From Lachnospiraceae bacterium (GTDB lineage Bacteria > Bacillota > Clostridia > Lachnospirales > Lachnospiraceae), in contig JAEEIV010000054.1 in assembly GCA_016281555.1 (NCBI GenBank), positions 21,668 to 85,667 of the forward strand: a stretch of 64,000 nucleotides of DNA, written 5' to 3'. Both the position numbers and the translations under genes were made by a program. Positions 35,001 to 42,338 of this stretch are shown piece after piece. A model generated the notes under the pieces. It was given only the letters and a program-made list of their open reading frames with translations. It was not told the origin of the DNA and made no database searches. The number at the start of each line of letters is the position of its first letter. The stretch's first letter is position 1.

Positions 35001-36472
35001 TTGTCCTTGGAATTCAGCACTTCCTTGCCGCCCTTGACTTTCTCCGCATTCTCCCAGAAACTCCGCTCGAACACTTCCAGAGGATGACTCAGACTTTCGT
35101 ACGATTTCGGATTCCATGACTTTTCGAACAGGGAACTGTACTTGGTCTGCACGTCCGGATCCAGTTTCGTCATATCGTACGAGGCCATGAAGATCATGCT
35201 GCCGTCCGGGAAGACGCCGAACGTGACCGGCACCTGCAGGATCTGTGCCGTGATGTTGATCCAGCCGGCCCCGCCCATCCTGTCGGACACATTGCCCGGC
35301 AAGGGTTTCGTGGTGATCGGAAGATCCGCGTTTCCGACGCCCGGATTCAGCACCGCTTTTTCCACGGTCAGGTGCGTCAGTTCAAACGCATCGTCTCCGT
35401 AGTGAATGCTGACGCTGTCGTTTGCTGCCAGAAGGCCGGCGTTCTCCTCAGCCCAGCGCTTCGGCGCCGTATAGATCCGGGTATTCGAATCATATTCGTA
35501 ACTGTCCGCTCCGCTGATGCTGAGCACGCTTTTTTCCCGGTTTTCGGAGTAGATCTCGATGGATCCGGGGAACTCAGCATTGCCGTTTCTCGACACCAAA
35601 ACCTTCAGCGTCAGGTCTTCCGTGTCCTTGCTCACGAGACTCAGCTTGGTTTCCTCGTTGACCATGTCCTTGCCGGACAGGTCCACGCCGCGGATGTAGA
35701 GTTCATTCTCCTCCGCTTCCTGAAGTATCATCGTGTAATGATCGCCGGAATGCATCAGTTTGTCGAGGATGGAGACGGCGCGGTAGCCTTCCGCCTGAAT
35801 GTCCACGATCCCGTAAAAATCGTCCGGAAGCCCGTCGAAAACGGCAATGCCCGGCGTATTCTCTGCGGTGGCGACCACGCTCTTTGTGACGCGTTTCCCG
35901 TCATCGTCGATAAAAGACAAGGTCACGAGCGCATTCGGAATGCCCATGCCCTCTTCATCCTTCACGAACCAGCTCATCGCGTCCTTATCCACGACGAAGA
36001 CCCAGCTGCTCGCGTTTGCATCGGTGCCGAGGACGCGGACCTTGTCTTCCTTGTTGCTGACAAGCCCGAGCGAAGCGCCCTGAAGCAGATTTCCGTTTTG
36101 GAGGTAGTTTTTCAGGCCGCCTCCGGAAAGGAAAGTCTCCACGTTCCCCAGCACCTTCGAGACATCGGCGTCGTCGACCGGTTCAAACCCGGCAATGCGG
36201 TCCACTTCCTCCGTGAACTGTTCCCGCGCCTCGTCTGAAATCAGGGACTCGATCTCGTCCGCACCTTCCGTATTCACGAAGCCGTGCACGTCGGATTCCG
36301 AATACCCCGACAGATTCGAAGAATCCGTGGAGTTGTAGATCATCGGACTTTCAGCCCCCGGAAGGTCCGCCGGCTCTGCGGGATCGTTGTCCGCAAGAGC
36401 GGTAATTGGGGTCAGGAGCATCATCCATGCCGCCAAAATGAAACAGGTGGTTTTTCTAAACAACTTCTTCAT
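32009..36472 (-). CDS. Very large surface protein with signal peptide and C-terminal membrane anchor
   Basis: A 1,487-residue protein I do not recognise. It starts MKKLFRKTTCFILAAW with a signal peptide cleaved about at LADN (start at 36472 chosen from the AAGGAATC site). A region around 145-230 looks like a carboxypeptidase-regulatory-like beta sandwich (GIPNALVTLSFIDDDGKRVT). A central Gly/Val-rich part (about 535-660) is followed by long beta-rich repeats. The C terminus is a Pro/Asn/Glu linker, one helix (about 1450-1473, WVWIAVGGGALLLALILFF) and RKKK, a stop-transfer pattern without LPXTG. It shares signal/anchor style with the zinc-ribbon protein at 37210-38031. Adhesin, sensor or polysaccharide-binding roles are all possible. 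Confidence 0.75.
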   Translation of the reverse strand: MKKLFRKTTCFILAAWMMLLTPITALADNDPAEPADLPGAESPMIYNSTDSSNLSGYSESDVHGFVNTEGADEIESLISDEAREQFTEEVDRIAGFEPVDDADVSKVLGNVETFLSGGGLKNYLQNGNLLQGASLGLVSNKEDKVRVLGTDANASSWVFVVDKDAMSWFVKDEEGMGIPNALVTLSFIDDDGKRVTKSVVATAENTPGIAVFDGLPDDFYGIVDIQAEGYRAVSILDKLMHSGDHYTMILQEAEENELYIRGVDLSGKDMVNEETKLSLVSKDTEDLTLKVLVSRNGNAEFPGSIEIYSENREKSVLSISGADSYEYDSNTRIYTAPKRWAEENAGLLAANDSVSIHYGDDAFELTHLTVEKAVLNPGVGNADLPITTKPLPGNVSDRMGGAGWINITAQILQVPVTFGVFPDGSMIFMASYDMTKLDPDVQTKYSSLFEKSWNPKSYESLSHPLEVFERSFWENAEKVKGGKEVLNSKDKVKCLTNKTLDFSLNFSLFLRSAYNETTDDWYGIGGFMFSGSLQAGITEYFLIPAGPVVVPVYIGLEAGIALNTSLSVNFCMDTPPKGREKDYNWKYATDDGVDVNARIEVVINFGVFGGVGVKGVLGAAAVGYVNFDVATLLGKGKASLLDRDPHSFIDVLYGLRIDYYLLFFSGSIKFDCLNGKKRLSDSWGETDALSADHTELSFTDLSLEACADQLIPQLSQDGGNHDAYFLPAEEEPLLEGRSDTVSIDSSTYPDTQLQFAATKNYTALFRLASTGNRTDIYYQLQNRKSGNLMSGLYRVALPDGETRSVSEFVVVPNKTDGNDPENCDKVYIGAILADNTLKDEAERMKSTDVAAIVVDLDETRTTSSVIASDTASKGQYLYSAPMPAGRADYCSVAYAATGLRDDNGTPVTRLNSLMGMITTATYYYVSYCEAGSPEKRCYKNLGRNKVHSSGVIAPNEPSYWMADPLRSSDKWLVVRGYGANGYYSEDLKCNFRIDIDGMVDPADIREGTVSYDTIITNWQYLNGCNYFIAGDSVYWMNKKAKGNDPSDYEWVAEKTENGSGVLSVDNRYTLITNNNQSAIYLIGVVGDYDVDMEESEAVKSSNRAQIYTLTVDPAQDGGSTCTLHGPLSLKFAAGDPISCFTAAYNPDECASSGLTIAYSTPVADEGSVYACRLRMWKQNADKGLLVTNVKIPDYLVIEGQPYIETFITVRNYGYGRENPVPYTIHDENGVWLNQTIAGEDVGEVFYTGKDLYTGDSRVDRVLIRPNPDWALNEEHEIIVEVADSYRYNGDLDDVVNAVKMKADNISLSAKNTLIGGKHYVRVSVANNTLVSEQMPKILAVFKYGSGDREKTMTFSLPTRELLTRAEGENGELTDQTYHYDIDLDRIWKDGLKDDLIGMSFSLVDDEGNVRSNGEVYVENPESKHPEGFRGSNEPEENVPSKDGRNPSDGIPFWVWIAVGGGALLLALILFFIFRKKKAPEKENENVL

Positions 36473-36498
36473 GATTCCTTTCCTTCCCGCTGTTTTCT

Positions 36499-37185
36499 TC
36501 AGGACAGTACAACTTTTTGTACCCGATCCCATGCCTGCCTTTCGCACCAGTACACCGTTCTTTCCTGTACGTCAAAGACCATGGAGACGACGGTCGGACA
36601 CACGTTTTGCGCGACCGCCTTCAGCACGGTGAAACAATCCGGAACGTCAAAGTCCTCCGGTGCTTTTTCTAATAGTTCCTCCGCAGTATGGTACCGGTCC
36701 CGGCCCATCCACGGATGCGTTTCCGAGTCCTGTTTGAAAGGCGAGAAATTCGTCAGAATTTTGTACTCCGGTCGTTCATAATACAGGTTTCCCTGCCCCG
36801 GGATCACGTGCAGCACGTTTCCCGAAGCGTCGGACAATGCTCCCATGAAGGTCAGTCCCGGAACGCTGAAAACCGGCCGTTTTTCGACGATTTCGCGGAT
36901 CTCCTGCAAGGTCTTTTTCTGCAGGAGCAGGTCGATGTCCAGCAGGATCACGTTTTCTCCGTCTCCCGTCGGATCGCTCCTCGAATCCACAGGCCAGCAG
37001 GTAGGCATCCCGACAAAATCGCCCCGCGAATTCGCGCCGAATAACGGCATCCAGCCCTCCTTCGCATCATTGACTTCGATGTAGACTCCGGCGTCATCGG
37101 TCCGGACCCGGTACTCCATGTTCAGAAGATCCAGGTTCCAGCCGACGATCGTTTTCTTTTTGTTGACGACAAGACTTGTACACAT
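36499..37185 (-). CDS. N-terminal-cysteine hydrolase (linear amide C-N hydrolase / choloylglycine hydrolase-like)
   Basis: A 228-residue Ntn-type hydrolase candidate. The protein begins Met-Cys-Thr-Ser, so removal of Met exposes Cys2, the nucleophile of penicillin V acylase, bile salt hydrolase and acid ceramidase-type enzymes. IVGWNLDL (the Asn/Asp pair near 17-22), LFGANSRGDFVG and GEN/ NFSPF motifs fit the C45/C59 families. It is shorter than bile salt hydrolases (~320 residues), closer to the C45-like proteins. It lies 26 bases before the large surface protein gene and 24 bases after the zinc-ribbon-like protein gene. Substrate (bile acid amide, N-acyl amino acid, peptide) is not determined; location is cytoplasmic by sequence. 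Confidence 0.7.
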   Translation of the reverse strand: MCTSLVVNKKKTIVGWNLDLLNMEYRVRTDDAGVYIEVNDAKEGWMPLFGANSRGDFVGMPTCWPVDSRSDPTGDGENVILLDIDLLLQKKTLQEIREIVEKRPVFSVPGLTFMGALSDASGNVLHVIPGQGNLYYERPEYKILTNFSPFKQDSETHPWMGRDRYHTAEELLEKAPEDFDVPDCFTVLKAVAQNVCPTVVSMVFDVQERTVYWCERQAWDRVQKVVLS

Positions 37186-37209
37186 GACCAAAGTCCGCCT
37201 CTTCAGGCT

Positions 37210-38031
37210 TTATTTCTTCTTCGCGCGAATGATGAACACGGCAGCCGCAGCGACCGCAGCGACACCGACGCCGCCGAGTGCGATCCAGAGCCATGTGTGA
37301 TCAGGCGCCGTTCCCGTCGTGTCAGTACCGGTCGTAATGACCACGTTCTGTTCGGCAGCCGGACCGGCGTTCTTCGCTTCAGGCTCTGCGCCGTCTAATT
37401 CTGCGCCGACTTCCGGAGCATCAATTTCTTCCACAAGTTCGTTCTCTTCTGCCGTATCCTCGGAGTCTTCGTCTTCGGGCTCCGCCACTGCTTTTTCATC
37501 CGTTGTATTCTCTTCCGGTTCTTCCGTGGCGGCTTCTTCCGCCGGTTCCGTCGATGCGGAAACCGTGGCTTCGGTCGTCACCGCTTCCACAGGAGCTATG
37601 GCTACGGGCGCTTCCGTCGTTATGACAGCCGGATCCGTCGGGGCAACGTAGTTCGGGTCGGCTTTCAAGCACCGCGTGCAGACGCCGTTCACAAAGTTAT
37701 GGCCGAGTGGCGCAATGTTCGTGCTGCTCATGCAATGGCAGCGGGAGCATTCCACGCTGCGGGAACGCTGACCTTCGCAGCCGAAAATTGCATAGTCTTC
37801 TTCCTCATCGTATTCGCCGACGATCTTAAAATCGTGCTCCTGCTCCGACGACAGCGTCGCACCGCAGTCATAGCAGACCAGGCCGCAGCCGAACGAAAAC
37901 TGCTGCCACTCCTGGTTCTGATGGGCGCAAGGCGTTTCCGACGGTTCATCCGATTCATCCGCAAAAGCGAAAACCGTCCCCATGCTCAAAACGAGCACAA
38001 GCGTGATGATGAATCCCAATGCTTTTTTCAT
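37210..38031 (-). CDS. Surface protein with zinc-ribbon-like cysteine motifs, acidic stalk and membrane anchor
   Basis: A 273-residue secreted, anchored protein. A signal peptide (MKKALGFIITLVLVLSMG) is followed by a cysteine-rich head (about 34-125) with CGLVCYDCG, CSRCHC and GHNFVNGVCTRC, motifs that recur in clostridial surface proteins. A Thr/Glu/Ala-rich acidic stalk (about 130-235) leads to a C-terminal helix and RAKKK. AGGAGG stands 7 bases upstream of the ATG, right after a perfect hairpin. It leads the leftward group amidase - large surface protein - GH31. Metal binding is a guess from the Cys pairs. Confidence 0.75.
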   Translation of the reverse strand: MKKALGFIITLVLVLSMGTVFAFADESDEPSETPCAHQNQEWQQFSFGCGLVCYDCGATLSSEQEHDFKIVGEYDEEEDYAIFGCEGQRSRSVECSRCHCMSSTNIAPLGHNFVNGVCTRCLKADPNYVAPTDPAVITTEAPVAIAPVEAVTTEATVSASTEPAEEAATEEPEENTTDEKAVAEPEDEDSEDTAEENELVEEIDAPEVGAELDGAEPEAKNAGPAAEQNVVITTGTDTTGTAPDHTWLWIALGGVGVAAVAAAAVFIIRAKKK

Positions 38032-38046
38032 TTTTTTATCCTCCTA

Positions 38047-38065
38047 AACAGCGGAAACCGCTGTT
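38047..38065 (-). promoter_or_regulatory. Stem-loop touching the ribosome binding site
   Basis: AACAGCGG (38047-38054) and CCGCTGTT (38058-38065) form a perfect 8-base stem with a 3-base loop, ending one base before the AGGAGG of the zinc-ribbon-like protein gene. It could protect the 5' end or tune translation. Confidence 0.5.
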
Positions 38066-38104
38066 GATTTACGTGTTTTTTCCCGGCTCTTTTTTCTCAA
38101 AACC

Positions 38105-38128
38105 GGGGCTGCGGTCATCCGCAGCCCC
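38105..38128 (-). terminator. Terminator after the phosphatase lipoprotein gene
   Basis: GGGGCTGCGG and CCGCAGCCCC form a perfect 10-base stem over a 4-base loop, followed on the minus strand by GGTTTTGAG. The same two arms occur again at 45142-45165. Confidence 0.75.
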
Positions 38129-38153
38129 TTGCTTGCTCACACTGCTTTACGGC

Positions 38154-39566
38154 TTACTCCCACTCGACCGGGAATTCAGATCCGTTTTCAAACCGCACCG
38201 TCCCGGCCCCTTTTTCGATCCCGGGAATCGTGAGAACGCCGTTTTCATAAGTGAAGGAAACGGCATTGCCATCCACCTCGACGACGGTCGGTTTTCCTGC
38301 GTCCCGCGGGTCGAGTTCAATGATCACGGCCTTTTCGGCCGTATCGTAACGGACAGCCGAAGGATCATTCAATACCGCGCCGTGACCGGAAAGAATCGCC
38401 TCGAGATTCCGGATCTCCATGACATTCAGACCTGCGGCCGCGAGGAAGGATCTTGCCTTGTCGGCATCCGTCTCGCCGGGCAGTTCCGCGAACGCTTTTA
38501 AGAGCAGCTCGTAGTCATAGCCCTCGGCCTCGGAGTCGTCATCGGCGTTCACATAGCGGCTTGCCGTGAGTTCGTATTCGATTGCCCGTTCCACGGCCGT
38601 TCTGCCCGCAAGGGCTTCGAGAATGAACGCAAAAGATCCTGTCCGGTCTGCGCCCGCCTTGCAATGAAAAATCACAGGATAGGCATCCGGCCGGGTCAGC
38701 AGCCGGAAAGACTTCACGGAACCTGCGGGATTCCGAATAAAATCGCCGTAATACTGGATCGGGTCGACGAGGATCGTCACCCGGTCTTCCGGGAGGAAGC
38801 TGCTCACAAACTCTTCTTCCGGATTCCGGAAATCGATCTCCGTCCGGATCCCAAGTTCATTCACGAGAACATCGACTGCATCCGTCCCGCCGCTCTCCAG
38901 CTTTCCGCTCCGGTAGAGAAGTCCCTGGGGAATCCCGTTTTCCGCATCACCGGACCAATTGCCGATGTCGCGGGCATTTTCGACGCCCGGGATCACGAGA
39001 AGCCGCGGACCTGATTTCGTTGAAAACGTCGAGACAGCGCTCTTCACAGCGGTCCCGTCAGCCGCTTCCGCACGAACGTACCAATAATAGGTCGCGCCGG
39101 TTTTGAAGTTTCCGATCCGCATGCTCCGGCGGCGCTCGGGGTCAATGCTGACGGTCCGCAAAGATGCAAACTCCGGGGTTTCCGAAAGAACGATCGCGTA
39201 CTGATACGCTTTCGGATCCACGCCTTCCGCTTCCCGGATCTCGACCGCAAACTGTGTCGTTTCGGGCTCCGGCAAAGCACTTTTCATCTCTCTTTTCACG
39301 CTTTCGGAAAAATCGCCCGAAGCGTACTGCTCCGATGCAAGAGAAATATAGTCCCGAACCGTATCGGGAACGGTGTCGATCTCCCCTGCAGGGTCTGCTG
39401 CAATGAGCCAGGAGGCCTCTTTTTCTTCGCGTTTTTCCGTCTCTTCCGGCGATTCTGCGCTCTCCGTTCCGGGAGCGGCTTTACAAGCGCCGAAAACGAC
39501 CGTTATGAGCAAAAGCAGTGCCAGAACAAGCAATGACCCGTTTTTCAATTTGCCTTCCCTTTTCAT
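38154..39566 (-). CDS. Tyrosine-phosphatase-like lipoprotein
   Basis: A 470-residue exported protein (start at 39566, AAGGA upstream). The N terminus is basic and hydrophobic, ending at VVFGAC, a slightly atypical lipobox that would lipidate Cys28. A fibronectin-III-like domain (TGATYYWYVRAEAADG) precedes a Y_phosphatase3-type domain with NARDIGNW, GLLYRSGKL, ELGIRTEIDFR and the catalytic loop HCKAGADRTG (Cys302, Arg308). This CX5R loop predicts an active phosphatase outside the membrane, acting on phosphotyrosine, phosphoinositide or another phosphoester. The last ~80 residues form a separate beta domain. A secreted fusion with the same FN3-phosphatase pair is encoded at 57702-60839. Confidence 0.85.
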   Translation of the reverse strand: MKREGKLKNGSLLVLALLLLITVVFGACKAAPGTESAESPEETEKREEKEASWLIAADPAGEIDTVPDTVRDYISLASEQYASGDFSESVKREMKSALPEPETTQFAVEIREAEGVDPKAYQYAIVLSETPEFASLRTVSIDPERRRSMRIGNFKTGATYYWYVRAEAADGTAVKSAVSTFSTKSGPRLLVIPGVENARDIGNWSGDAENGIPQGLLYRSGKLESGGTDAVDVLVNELGIRTEIDFRNPEEEFVSSFLPEDRVTILVDPIQYYGDFIRNPAGSVKSFRLLTRPDAYPVIFHCKAGADRTGSFAFILEALAGRTAVERAIEYELTASRYVNADDDSEAEGYDYELLLKAFAELPGETDADKARSFLAAAGLNVMEIRNLEAILSGHGAVLNDPSAVRYDTAEKAVIIELDPRDAGKPTVVEVDGNAVSFTYENGVLTIPGIEKGAGTVRFENGSEFPVEWE

Positions 39567-39591
39567 TCCATCAATCCTTCTGCTTTTTTCA

Positions 39592-40293
39592 TTATGCCTC
39601 CGCATTACGTTTTTGCTTTTCGATCAGATTGAAAAGCTCGGTTTTGCTGTATCTGCCCGTATCGCAGACAAGCGCGTCCGTGGTCCATTCGATGAAATTG
39701 ATTTCATGACAGGATTCAGAATCAATACTGCCGTTTAGGTCAAGCCATTGTCCTGCTTCGACGATCCTCATCGGGTCATTGAAATCGACGACAAGAACGG
39801 TGTACGGAGAACCCCAGACACAGCCCTCTACGGCCAACAGGTTGCTTTCCGGATCATAATGCGGAACAACCCAAATCACAGTCTCTTCAAATCGTTCTCT
39901 ATCCGTCTCATAAGACTCCTGAGGTATATAGTGAACGCTCTGCATAGATGTCAGATCCAGCACACTATAGCCATAGAGATTCTCATAATACAGCAAATAC
40001 GACTTGCCATTTGCGTGTTGGAGAATGGTTGCCTCTCGCGGACTGGCTCCAATAAACTTCCACTCAAAGACGAGTTCTTCTGAGTGGTACAGCCTGCAGA
40101 CCTCACCGGTATTCAAATCCCGGTACGGTGTTCGTGTGGATTCATTCTCATCAACCGCGCTATAGCAACGGACAAGAAAATCATCACCTGGACAATACTC
40201 GTCAGAAGGTTTCGAGAAATCACATTGAGGAAACACTCGATCATCATATTCTTGAAGAAGCGTCATATGTTCGGTGGATCCGTAGTAATTCAT
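39592..40293 (-). CDS. Hypothetical protein, beta-propeller-like
   Basis: I do not recognise this 233-residue protein. It lacks a signal peptide and is acidic and aromatic-rich, with repeating strands such as SYLLYYENLYGYSVLDLTSM and NLLAVEGCVWGSPYTVLVVDF that suggest beta-propeller blades. AAGGAG lies 7 bases before the ATG. It marks the left boundary of the A+T-rich island and diverges from the Imm26-like gene over a repeated intergenic segment. An immunity or orphan role is possible from context. Confidence 0.6.
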   Translation of the reverse strand: MNYYGSTEHMTLLQEYDDRVFPQCDFSKPSDEYCPGDDFLVRCYSAVDENESTRTPYRDLNTGEVCRLYHSEELVFEWKFIGASPREATILQHANGKSYLLYYENLYGYSVLDLTSMQSVHYIPQESYETDRERFEETVIWVVPHYDPESNLLAVEGCVWGSPYTVLVVDFNDPMRIVEAGQWLDLNGSIDSESCHEINFIEWTTDALVCDTGRYSKTELFNLIEKQKRNAEA

Positions 40294-40334
40294 GCCCGAC
40301 TCCTTTATTGATCTGTACCCAACGTCATATTATA

Positions 40335-40432
40335 TATTATCTTAACAAATTACCTCGGTTTTTTCAAGGAAAAACACCCTTTCTGCCTAGACAACAAGTG
40401 ATTTCATTAGCATTTCCAATCGGCTTGTGATA
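40335..40432. repeat. Divergent-intergenic repeat, copy 1
   Basis: About 98 bases that match 43735-43835 at roughly four positions in five, with one or two single-base gaps. Shared landmarks are TTTTCAAGGAAAAACA, CAAGTGATTT/GAAGTGATTT and the CTTTCCAA/ATTTCCAA stretch. Both copies lie between divergent genes, immediately upstream of a rightward gene. The segment contains a partly palindromic GGTTTTTTCAAGGAAAAAC. Confidence 0.8.
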
Positions 40433-40492
40433 TTATTCTTTTTAGGATGCTCTTTTTTGGTAGGTGCGGCCAAACATCGCACCCTAAAAGAT

Positions 40493-41593
40493 ATGTTTGA
40501 ATTGACCAACGATCAACGCAAATATTTTGCCATACCGCCTGTCGAGGATTCTTGGGAAAAGGTTGAAGTGACCCCGAGCCCCTACGACAGATATTATACG
40601 TACGCTTATCTTGACGGGCGGCAGGTGAGGAAGATGATACAAGTCTATGATGAACAGCCCGAACAGGGAATGGATTTGTATCGGGAATTCGCTATGGATG
40701 AATTACTGTCTGAAGACAAGGCAATGATCCTTCCAAAGACATCCAAGGGCAAGCCGCAAAAGTTTACCGCCGCCAATCTGGACAAGCGCACGAAAAAAGG
40801 AATGAGCATCATTTTCGGGCGCGGCTGCATCGACCTTTCAAATTACACAAGCGAAAAATCCTATTACGATTCATCGATTGAAGGAATACAAATCAAAACA
40901 CTGCAGGAATTCGGCGAATGGGTCCGAAAATGGTGCGAGGAATCAACGGCAGGGGATATTGCCGACATTACCGCTTTTTCATTAGAGTCCAGAGAACACC
41001 AGAAATATCACGAAGGAGATTTCTTTCGGTTCCGAATCGGCAGACGATGGTTCGGCTACGGAAGGATCTTACTGGATTATTCAAAACTTAGAAAACAAAA
41101 GATTCCATTCTGGGACATTTTCATGGGACCGCCGCTTTGCGTTGCCGTGTATCGCATCGTTACGGAAAACCCGAATCTGACGCCGGCTGATCTTGAAGGG
41201 ATCAAAATGCTACCTTCGCAGATGATCATGGACAATGTGTTTTATTACGGGGAGTGTCCAATCATCGGAAATGCGCCGATCTCTCCGGATGAAAACAACT
41301 ATCCAATTCATTTCGGCAACACCATTTCCGCTTGGGATCGTGGCGTGCGATATCAATGCGGCAGGACCTATATTGCTATTGACGAAATTGATGATCCCTA
41401 CAAGGGGTTTTATCGAAACGGGGGCATTGGCTGGACTTTTGATGTGAACCTACCGATCCTCAACGCATGCATTGCCAAGAACTCCAATGATCCATACTGG
41501 GAAATGAGACCGAAAGCTGCTACGCGGCAAGACTTAAGAAGTCCGGAAAACGCTGAAGTCCTTAGCGAGGTACGGCGTATGGTCGGCGTCTAA
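40493..41593 (+). CDS. Imm26-like (immunity protein 26) domain protein
   Basis: A 366-residue cytoplasmic protein. It starts MFELTNDQRKYFAIPPVEDSW, an opening I associate with a family of firmicute orphan proteins. Its middle part has the Imm26-type signature GDFFRFRIGRRWFGYGRILL, followed by AVYRIVTENPNLTPADL and PSQMIMDNVFYYGECPIIG. Immunity proteins protect against toxins of contact or secretion systems; no toxin is encoded here, so this is an orphan. The ATG at 40493 was chosen from the conserved N terminus; an in-frame GTG at 40427 adds a hydrophobic leader lying inside the intergenic repeat. The family call is from memory and moderate. Confidence 0.6.
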   Translation: MFELTNDQRKYFAIPPVEDSWEKVEVTPSPYDRYYTYAYLDGRQVRKMIQVYDEQPEQGMDLYREFAMDELLSEDKAMILPKTSKGKPQKFTAANLDKRTKKGMSIIFGRGCIDLSNYTSEKSYYDSSIEGIQIKTLQEFGEWVRKWCEESTAGDIADITAFSLESREHQKYHEGDFFRFRIGRRWFGYGRILLDYSKLRKQKIPFWDIFMGPPLCVAVYRIVTENPNLTPADLEGIKMLPSQMIMDNVFYYGECPIIGNAPISPDENNYPIHFGNTISAWDRGVRYQCGRTYIAIDEIDDPYKGFYRNGGIGWTFDVNLPILNACIAKNSNDPYWEMRPKAATRQDLRSPENAEVLSEVRRMVGV

Positions 41594-41609
41594 TGTCCGC
41601 AATGTCTTA

Positions 41610-41643
41610 ACACTCAAACCGCGCCTAAAAACGGGCTTTTTTG
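41610..41643 (+). terminator. Weak terminator after the Imm26-like gene
   Basis: A short GCC-loop-GGC stem with an A-rich loop followed by TTTTTT, just past the stop at 41593. The stem is only 3-4 pairs, so support is low. Confidence 0.35.
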
Positions 41644-41674
41644 CTTCATTTTACACTGCAAATCCTTTTGCAAA

Positions 41675-41816
41675 TCATTCCCACTCAATAGAACTTAACC
41701 AATTTCGTTTAGGAAATATGGTTCGTGTTGTCCCGATTGCCTTTGATGGTTTCACGGATTCTTATTACACTGCCTATTCTTGCTGCTGTTATCATTTTGT
41801 TATCAAAGTAATAACA
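41675..41816. repeat. Convergent-intergenic repeat, copy 1 (142 bases)
   Basis: Matches 45195-45336 base for base without gaps; I count about 20 differences in 142, with the last ~60 bases almost identical. It lies between convergent genes, as does the second copy. It opens with TCATTCCCACTC and ends with three TGTTATCA-type boxes (two direct, one inverted and imperfect in this copy). Confidence 0.88.
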
Positions 41817-41863
41817 GAAGAATGGATTTGGTATGGATCAAGATCATAGAGTTCTGTTTCAGT

Positions 41864-42307
41864 TCAACAGATCCATTCAAACTCCACATAATCGATCTCT
41901 GCATCCAAAATGATTTCGTCACCGGAAAACAGTTTTGTGATGATAGAACCGTATCCTACGTTGTGGTACAAGTATTCCAATCGGAATCTGCCTTCGGTCA
42001 ATTTTGTAAGCAGGCTGTTTTCAATCGGCTTATAGTGACCGTTTGCCGAAAACAGCTTTGCCGAAAGCCGATTCGGTTTAACCCATTTGTAAATGGAGAA
42101 ATCATTCGGATCATTCGGAAAATGATATCTGATGATTAACGATTTCGCATCCGGCTTATAGTATTGTATTGACTCATAACGAGAAATATCGTCTTCAAAA
42201 ATGAACTCAATGCATTGATCTTTCACCCGGATTTTTTTAATGACGCAATCATGAGGCACGGGAATTGTCGGCAATGAGTCTCCGGTCAAGGAGTATGTTT
42301 CTTTCAT
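41864..42307 (-). CDS. Hypothetical small protein
   Basis: I do not recognise this 147-residue soluble protein. It looks all-beta (IKKIRVKDQCIEFIFEDD, FRLEYLYHNVGYGSIITKLF), with no membrane segment. A+T-rich like its neighbours. It lies head-to-tail with two other leftward orphans (42339 and 43114), a typical layout for scattered immunity genes. AGG is 12 bases from the ATG, a weak site. Confidence 0.55.
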   Translation of the reverse strand: MKETYSLTGDSLPTIPVPHDCVIKKIRVKDQCIEFIFEDDISRYESIQYYKPDAKSLIIRYHFPNDPNDFSIYKWVKPNRLSAKLFSANGHYKPIENSLLTKLTEGRFRLEYLYHNVGYGSIITKLFSGDEIILDAEIDYVEFEWIC

Positions 42308-42338
42308 ATTATTTCATTTACCTCAGCCTTCTTTTGTC

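Noticed and set aside
36473..36547. Upstream start of the large surface protein at 36547
   Set aside because: It would overlap the amidase gene and put 25 residues before a standard signal peptide; the ATG at 36472 has a good site.
40427..40492. GTG start with a Cys-containing hydrophobic leader for the Imm26-like protein
   Set aside because: The leader lies within the intergenic repeat and the second copy has no equivalent; the conserved opening begins at 40493.
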